64,000 bases of DNA, from contig CM065814.1 of assembly GCA_033398695.1 (NCBI GenBank), positions 104,224,501 through 104,288,500 of the forward strand, given 5' to 3'. The position numbers and the translations under genes are program-made. The notes beneath the pieces were generated by a model, which was given only the letters and a program-made list of their open reading frames with translations, made no database searches and was not told the origin of the DNA. This DNA is from Orobanche coerulescens (lineage: Eukaryota > Streptophyta > Magnoliopsida > Lamiales > Orobanchaceae). Shown in pieces: positions 58,231 through 64,000 of this stretch; position 1 is the stretch's first letter; each line of letters starts with the position of its first letter.

Positions 58231-58725
58231 TACTTTGTTCTGAAAGAAGTTGCAGTTGCCTATCAAGGTCAAAGACTTGTTTGATGATGGAGGAAGAGAT
58301 GACTCAATTAGGTAAAGCAATGATGACCATTGATTTCTATTCAACGAATCCACTACAAACAAAACCTTCTTCCCCCATATTTTCTCCAAAAATACATTCC
58401 CGTTGAATCTATTCACAATATGGATTCACAATACCAAAAAGTAAGACGGACTGAAGGCATACTTTTCTATTTTACCTCAATCATTGAAAAATAATTAACA
58501 AACTATGAAAAAGAAAATGTTCAATAAGAACCTTGGAATGTCACATTGATGAGGCTGTCATCGCCAATGTCGATATTTTAAGTCCCTTCTCCCATTCCTT
58601 TCACATGCAAAAATATCATCCATGAAGGAACATTGTTCCTCCTTGTAAAGAGGATACGATATGTTGTCATATACCCACTGGTCCGAAAAAAGGTCGCAAT
58701 TTGCAGTAGAATCGTCACCGGCAGT
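58231..58725 (-). pseudogene. captured TRICHOME BIREFRINGENCE-LIKE (TBL) exons
   Basis: TBL proteins are Golgi polysaccharide O-acetyltransferases. Exon 1 (about 58725-58532): CDLFSDQWVYDNISYPLYKE, EQCSFMDDIFACERNGRRDL, then RHWR-stop-QPHQCDIPR, the PMR5N cysteine domain with a TGG to TGA change in the WRWQPH motif. The intron (58531-58409, AAG/GTTC to AATAG) is in phase 2. Exon 2 (58408 to about 58232): FNGNVFLEKIWGKKVLFV, VDSLNRNQW, ESSLPPSSNKSLTLIG. The catalytic GDS motif reads VDS here. The signal anchor and the C-terminal DxxH part are absent. Confidence 0.85.
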
Positions 58726-59780
58726 TTAGGATCAGAGTAGAAGGAAAAAAATACTAAAAAACTCGTGAGAGATGTAGTATAATACCCGTGCAGCGGTGGT
58801 GGTTCGGCGACCTGCGGGGACGGGGGCGCTGCGGCGCTGCGTGTGCGGAGGTGGCAGGGCGCTGTGGCGCTGCGTGTGCGGCGGTGGCAAAGGCTCTGCG
58901 GTGCTGCGTCTGCGGCGGTGGCAGGGCACTGCGTCTGCGGCTGTGGTGGGGCTGCGGCCTGCGGGGGACGGCGGGTGGGTGCAGAATGAAGGGGGAGAGC
59001 GAAGAAGAGAACGAAGGGTGTCAGTGTGTGTGCGGCGCCTGCTGAACTAATTAGGTAGGGTTAGGGTTTTGTCTGTTGGGTAAATGTTTGAAATATGGGT
59101 CGGCTTTGCTCGGATATTTTGTGGGTATTTTTTTGAATGTTTTTTGCGGGTATAAGGTTTTGGATATGGATAGTAACTATCTATATCCGTACCCGCAAAC
59201 CTAATGGATAGTAATTTCATACCACTAAGCTATCCGTGTATATCAAATGCCCACCAAATCCGCACATATTAGGGTTGGGTGCTCGCGGTTATCCGTTACC
59301 CGCGGGTAAATTATTGTAAATATTAAAGTTGTATGAACTTTTAATTATTTTAGTGGGCCATGAACTTACCAAAAATGGAGCGAACAATTTAGAGTGGGAC
59401 ACCTAAAATTGAAATATGAGCAACTTAGACTGGGAAGGAGGGAGTATTTCTTATTATATTTTAAAGAGTTGAATGTATAAATTCAATTTTTATTTTAATT
59501 TTAGATTATAATTTCAAAAGAAAAATATATGTATTCATATAATATATTTTATTTATTAGAATTTTAAGGAATTATTTTCTTTTTTAATATTTTTAAATTT
59601 ATTAATTTTAATCTGATATTTTGTTTTAAGTAAAAAAATATATGTGCTCTTATAAAAAGTCTGTTATAAAATGATTAAAAAATTCAAATAATTTATTTTG
59701 TTTTAATGTAAAAATTTAAATTTGACGATATTTTTTAAAAATATTCGAAATATTTTTCGTAATTATTAAGATAATTTAGT
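58726..59780. other. CACTA-2 GC-rich minisatellite and AT-rich right part
   Basis: 58796-58985 is GC-rich with four imperfect about 33-bp units (GCTGCGTGTGCGGCGGTGGC). 59085-59310 has copies and inverted copies of GCGGGTA and TATCCGTACCCGC. 59385-59444 ends in GACTGGGAAGGAGGGAG then TA, like a Stowaway/mariner terminus. The rest is very AT-rich. Open frames in the GC-rich part (58788-59050) are compositional. Confidence 0.55.
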
Positions 59781-60433
59781 CTATTGCAACACTTTAAGTT
59801 CATTTATAATCCAACACTTTAGGTTGGTGTTGCATTAATGTCTTTTACAACAGTGCATCCAGGTCTAATGCAACACTAGTTGGGTAGTATTGCAAAAGAC
59901 CAAAGATCAGAGGGCTATTGCAATACTTTTCCTTGCAACACTGGAGATATGCGTTGCGTATGATCACTTATGGCGTAGTGGAATATACTCATAGGAACTA
60001 CGGGGCCTTTTTGAAGATTTTGTGCTTTTTGCCTATTGTCGAATTAATTCACCTAGGAATAGAGTGCGTTATTCGCCTTAGAAAAATCTATTGACCTCGG
60101 GAGAGGCGGTAGAGTGTTTTAGCAACCTTCGCCTTCAATAAATTGGGAAATCATTAAATTCATATAATCGAGAGTAAATTCGGATAAACCGAGGTGGATT
60201 CACAATCCTAGATTTATTCATTATTTGATTTTCTTTCTTCAATCAATCATCTTTACTATTTATTCTGTATTGATTTTCGTTAATTATTACTTACATCTCA
60301 ACTTTCGATAGTTCAAATAAAATTAGAATACGCATAAATCGGTAGTTGGTAAGTCAGTCCTCGTGGGAACGATATCTTACTCATTATTTTATTACTTGTC
60401 TACGTGCACTTGCGTTCACCAAATCAAGCAACA

Positions 60434-61070
60434 CCTTGTACTGTAGTTTTTTTCCTGTACTGTAGGGGCTGAAGGGGAGCTCCTCATCAGTAGTTTTTTT
60501 CCCGTCTCAGAGGTCAAGGGGAGCTCTGTCGTAGTTTTTTTCCTGCATCATTGGGGATGAAGGGGAGCTCCCTGTATTCATTAGCATGTTTTAATAAAGT
60601 TGTATTCATTTAGCAAGTTTTGATCTCCCTGTATTACTCATTTGGCATGTTTTGAGCTCCCTGTATTGCCAATCTTCATGTAAGCCATTCACGATAATAA
60701 CTGCTTCCTCTTTTCTTTTACCTCGATTTTATAATATAAGTCCGAGGGTGTATAAGTAATAAGTGAGGAAATGGGAAAAGGGTTTTAACAGTAGTTTGTT
60801 CTGTTGTTGAATGTTTCTTTCCGTGGCAGTGTGTGTGAGTGTGTGTGTGTGTGTGTGTGTCCGGGTCTAGTAGAGGAATAGAAGAACGGAAAATATATTG
60901 CAGACCTACAGTTATCCAACTGTCATCCCTCTCCTTCACTTTCTCTCCCTTTCTAATTCAGTATATTTTTGTAATTATCCGGACATTTTTGTAGCTCATC
61001 TAAACCTCGGAGGTAATTTTTGTAATTATCCATAAAATAGGGGGTCAAATATGAAATACTGCTGATATAC
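60434..61070 (+). repeat. CACTA-1 intron, right part: about 60-bp minisatellite and (GT)n
   Basis: 60434-60575 has three further units of GTAGTTTTTTTCCTGTACTG then GGGGCTGAAGGGGAGCTCC, continuing 31140-31203. (GT)n lies at about 60833-60860. Remaining sequence is AT-rich intron; the minus ORF 60718-60939 is produced by the microsatellite. Confidence 0.65.
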
Positions 61071-61165
61071 CTCCCAGAGAAGAAAATGCCTTCTACACAA
61101 GCAAAAGCAACAAGTCTCTCTGCAAATGAGCTTGAACTGCATAGAGATGACCTTTGAAATGGTGC
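61071..61165 (-). pseudogene. captured ribonucleotide reductase small-subunit (R2) exon
   Basis: The minus strand reads SSSSFAERLVAFACVEGIFF then SG, followed by a splice donor (GGGAG/GTATATC at 61071/61070). This segment is a hallmark of the class I ribonucleotide reductase R2 subunit, which makes deoxynucleotides; the Glu residues here belong to the metal-binding set. Only about 28 codons remain. It is antisense to gene 2 of CACTA-1, inside its intron. Confidence 0.75.
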
Positions 61166-61470
61166 AGTTGTGTTTGGTTGAATCTTCATGTTCTGTTCAT
61201 TTATGTATTTGGAGATTAGTGTTGTGAAGAATATGTTTTCTCTTATAAAAAAATAGTAACAACTAGAACAGATTATGAGATGTGATGCTGACAGTTCATA
61301 TATGATTATTCTAGGTTTTTTTCCTTGTTGCTGCTCAAATGTAATTAGAATTCATATATGATTATTCCATTTTTTTCCTTGTTGCTGCTTAAATGTAATT
61401 AGAATATTTATTTCTGTAAAGTTGTATTCATTTGGAATGTTTTTCTCATTGAGCATGTTTTTCTTCTCAG
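61166..61470 (+). other. CACTA-1 intron end
   Basis: AT-rich with a diverged tandem duplication: TTCATATATGATTATTC and TTTTTCCTTGTTGCTGCT both occur twice between 61293 and 61405. It ends in a good acceptor (TTCTTCTCAG, 61470). Confidence 0.6.
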
Positions 61471-61864
61471 GCTAGGGTTAAGGAGCTTGCTGCAGAGCAA
61501 GGAGAGGGAGCAGATTTGAATATGATCTATAAGACTGCATCAGCAGAGAAGAGGTCACAAAGAATATGTCAAGAAAAACAGGATGTATGGCACTGGCAGT
61601 CTAGCTCCCAGCATCATAAGCACGGGCTCTAGCGGCGGTGGATCAACGACCTCACAGTTTCACGCATCTGAAGAGATCCACACTCGATTCACATCCTTAG
61701 AGGAGCAGCTGATAGAGGAGCGCAGACTGAGAGAAGAGCAGGCAAAGGTGATTGAAGAAGAGCGCGTGAAGAGACAGTGCCTTGAGGAACAGTTGCAAGC
61801 TATTCAAAAAATGCTAACACAACAAAATCTTCCACCTCCGAGTCGCCCTTCTACTTCACCTTGA
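61471..61864 (+). pseudogene. CACTA-1 gene 2 (Transposase_24-like), last exon
   Basis: After the acceptor at 61470 the frame reads VKELAAEQGEGADLNMIYKT; a shift near 61560 leads to KKNRMYGTGSLAPSI, a typical C-terminal motif of this family. A predicted coiled coil of alternating Glu/Arg follows (about 61690-61800, EEQLIEERRLREEQAKVIEE), then PPPSRPSTSP and the stop at 61864. It completes the gene started at 29597. Confidence 0.75.
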
Positions 61865-62553
61865 TTTAGACTACTTATTTCTTTTTTTACTGTACGATGA
61901 AATGATGACAACTCTTGATTGTGTACGACGATACAACTATGACGATTGTGTAACATTGAGATGTTTTTGATATTTATGACTAGTTTGTTTTATTATTCAG
62001 AAATTGAAAGCAGGTAATGGAAATAATTAAAAATTCAGAATATTTATCAAAAACAAAAAACACCGACGGCATTACCGATGGCAAAACTGCTGTTGGAAAA
62101 TTACCGACGCCCTTTTACCGTCGGTAAAATGCGTCGGGATTTACAGTTTTACCAATGGCAGCGAGGCCGTCGGCATTAGTAAATTAGCGACGGCTACATT
62201 CCGTCGGTAAAGGCGTCGTCATTGTTCAGTTTAACAACGACAGGCCCGACGTCGTTATTGCAAAACTAACGACGGCAACACGGCGTCGTAAAACCCGTCG
62301 GCCGTGGCGTCGGTATCCGTTGGCAAAACCGTCCCAGTTTCAGGTCACTCGGGGATTGCCCGACGCCAACGGCGTTGGGAAGACGTCGGCAATTTAACAA
62401 CACCAAGAAATGGCATCGGTAATTTTTTACTGTCGAGCAGTTTCCCAACGCCATTTTGGCGTCGGTAATGGCGTCGGTATTCAGTTTACCGATGCCCCCT
62501 GCTTATTTTTCCGACGGATTTTGGCGTCGGTAAATACTGTTTTTTTTGTAGTG
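61865..62553 (+). repeat. CACTA-1 3' end and right subterminal repeats
   Basis: From about 62060 to 62553 there are more than fifteen ACCGACGCC/GGCGTCGGTA-type motifs in both orientations, ending in the terminus TTTTTTTTGTAGTG. 61865-62050 is the presumed 3' untranslated part. Confidence 0.85.
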
Positions 62554-62556
62554 ATA

Positions 62557-63671
62557 CAACTGATAGATCACGCCCCTCAGGGACTCCTCGGAGTTGGTCC
62601 TGATATCCGTGCTCAAGTCCATGCCTCGGAAGGCTCGGTGACCAACTCGCAAAATTAAACCCGGTGTCCCTCGAGCCCGCACTTGTAATACGTTACTGGC
62701 GGAGAAGGACAATGCGCACGAACATGTCCCGACATATTGCAGTTAAAACACCTCCTGGCCTTACCAGGAGTCAAAGCAGATGACTTGGAACTCTCAGTCC
62801 CACGCATCGAGCGATGGAGCTTTACAACGGAAAGGCTACAACGTTGCAAACTAGAAACACCAACTCCTGTACTGTCCATAAGGTCATCGGACTTCCTCTT
62901 CTTCTTCGACTCGGGCACACGCTCCGACGATAACGAGGTTAGCTCACGGGCTATGGCTCGATCTTGATAATCCCTCAACGAAGTGCAAGTGAGTCCTGAC
63001 ATATACACGCGAATCTCTGGCTTCATCCGTATGTCAAAGTGAAAGATCTTCTCTTCCTCGGTTCTCAGCCAATCTCGCACATAACTGAGCTGTTTGCTAT
63101 AGTCGATGATAGCCTGTGACACTGAAATATCTTGCGGTTCTGCCAAATAAAATTAATGAATCCTCTGCTCTCTAATCGGTTTCGGACAGAACTCAGCTTC
63201 CATAAATGCCTGGAACTCCGCCCACGTGACATTACAATCACGAGGTTTAACAGCTTCCCACCAATTAGCAGCATCTTTGTCAAGAAGGTATTGAGCGATA
63301 GGCACCTTCCGCTCTTCGGGACAATAGACAGCCTCGAATATCTTTCCCAACTGGAAAATCCAACCATCCCAGCCCAATGCATCTGCAGCACCGGCGAATT
63401 AAGGGGGATTCATACGAACTACCTCGCGAAGCCATTGATTTATGCCGACGTTCTGATTCGCGTCAATGCTATGTTGAACTGCCTGGGTCAACTGAGTCAT
63501 CTGAGTCGCTACTTGTTGCAATATAGTAGCAACACCCAAGTCAATATCGTTCCCGACAGTATTCTCTCGATCACGCATCTGATCCCCGTGGCCAACGGCA
63601 CCACGGTTATGACCACGACCTCTGCCCCTCGGCATACTAACAAGTAACAACCTATCGCAACGAAAGATCAT
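62557..63671 (-). pseudogene. GYP-2 gag (chromovirus type), frameshifted
   Basis: Reading from 63671: a G/R-rich start (MPRGRGRGHNRGA, from about 63630), an MTQLTQAV linker, capsid (63377-63153; AQYLLDKDAANWWEAVKPRD, TWAEFQAFMEAEFCPKPI), then a change of frame and stop near 63150, then 63146-62690 (AEPQDISVSQAIIDYSKQL, ALTPGKARRCFNC). An intact CCHC knuckle CFNCNMSGHVRAHC is at about 62735-62695. Beyond it a second knuckle is broken (YYKCGLEGHR), and the text GVIYQLY runs into CACTA-1. It is related to the Tekay gag at 23931-25135. Confidence 0.82.
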
Positions 63672-64000
63672 AACACATACAAAAAATATTCACATCTCCA
63701 CCTTCAGTCAAACACAATTAAATCCTATACATAATGATTTAATTCAAACTAGAGCACAATATACAAACCATTATCTCGACAATTTACATTCACAATATCA
63801 TTGCTATGTGAATTATAAACGCAATGAAATTAAAGTCATTCATTATATTAAAACCACCTTCTGTACGGGTCCCGCTCCGGAACCCACCAAGTTGAAAAAC
63901 CATTTTCGAAAATGTTCAAAAATGCCAAAAGGCCGCTAACGGTAATACTTTCCAAATACTCACCAAAAGTCATTTTCCAAATACCAAATACCGTCATAAA
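63672..64000 (-). other. GYP-2 leader
   Basis: AT-rich, no gene. It should be the 5' untranslated part between the primer site and gag; neither primer site nor 5' LTR is reached in the window. Confidence 0.5.

Noticed and set aside
58788..59050. Two plus-strand and one minus-strand ORFs of 65-85 codons
   Set aside because: Produced by the GC-rich about 33-bp minisatellite; Cys/Ala/Gly-rich text without domain.
61583..61864. Independent small host gene
   Set aside because: It follows a splice acceptor and carries the C-terminal motif of the CACTA second gene, so it is the last exon of that gene.

Overview
The window is plant nuclear DNA, most likely from an angiosperm with a repeat-rich genome. 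Every large block is a plant transposable element: Ty3/gypsy elements of Tekay/chromovirus, Athila and Tat/Retand type, CACTA (En/Spm) elements with TNP2-like and Transposase_24-like genes, and a PIF/Harbinger element. I see no intact host gene, no rRNA or tRNA gene, no organelle DNA and no bacterial feature. The only host-gene material consists of intron-bearing exon fragments carried inside CACTA elements. Family assignments rest on protein motifs recognised by eye; no database was searched.

Layout. 1-4893 is the 3' part of a gag-only gypsy element (GYP-1, + strand) with a long repeat-filled 3' LTR. At 4894 starts GYP-2 (- strand): its 3' LTR is 4894-6513 and its gag is at the far right (62655-63671). 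The two halves are separated by a 55-kb CACTA element, CACTA-1 (7273-62553, 3-bp target duplication ATA). CACTA-1 is split twice. First, a Tekay-like gypsy element (11138-27594, -, duplication CTTCT) cuts the TNP2 gene; its own 3' LTR is cut by Athila-1 (11391-18969, -, duplication GCAAT). Second, Athila-2 (31204-60433, +, duplication CCTTG) cuts the second CACTA gene. Athila-2 holds a Retand-like element (38801-54550, -, duplication CACTG), whose 5' LTR holds a PIF/Harbinger element (50273-54116, duplication TTA). Its 3' LTR holds a second CACTA element, CACTA-2 (55603-59980, duplication GAA). Removing each insertion restores the interrupted sequence, so the order of insertion can be read directly: GYP-2, then CACTA-1, then Tekay and Athila-2, then Athila-1, Retand and CACTA-2, then Harbinger.

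What works with what. The PIF/Harbinger element looks the most intact: a two-exon DDE transposase and a two-exon Myb/SANT-like partner, both on the - strand between matching termini. The retroelements are decayed or non-autonomous: both Athila copies share the same loss of reverse transcriptase and integrase, and GYP-1 and GYP-2 keep only gag. The Retand-like element keeps gag, protease, RT, RNase H and integrase remnants, plus an antisense gene with its own TATA box. CACTA-2 carries pieces of a ubiquitin-specific protease gene and a trichome-birefringence-like acetyltransferase gene. CACTA-1 carries antisense pieces of an NADPH-oxidase (RBOH) gene and a ribonucleotide-reductase small-subunit gene inside the introns of its second gene.

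A cross-family pattern stands out. The LTRs of four retroelement types carry arrays of short CpG-containing palindromes upstream of a TATA-like box, with a different palindrome core per family (CGTACG, CGGCCG, CCGCGG). The Retand-like LTR has a related CGATCG cluster further upstream.
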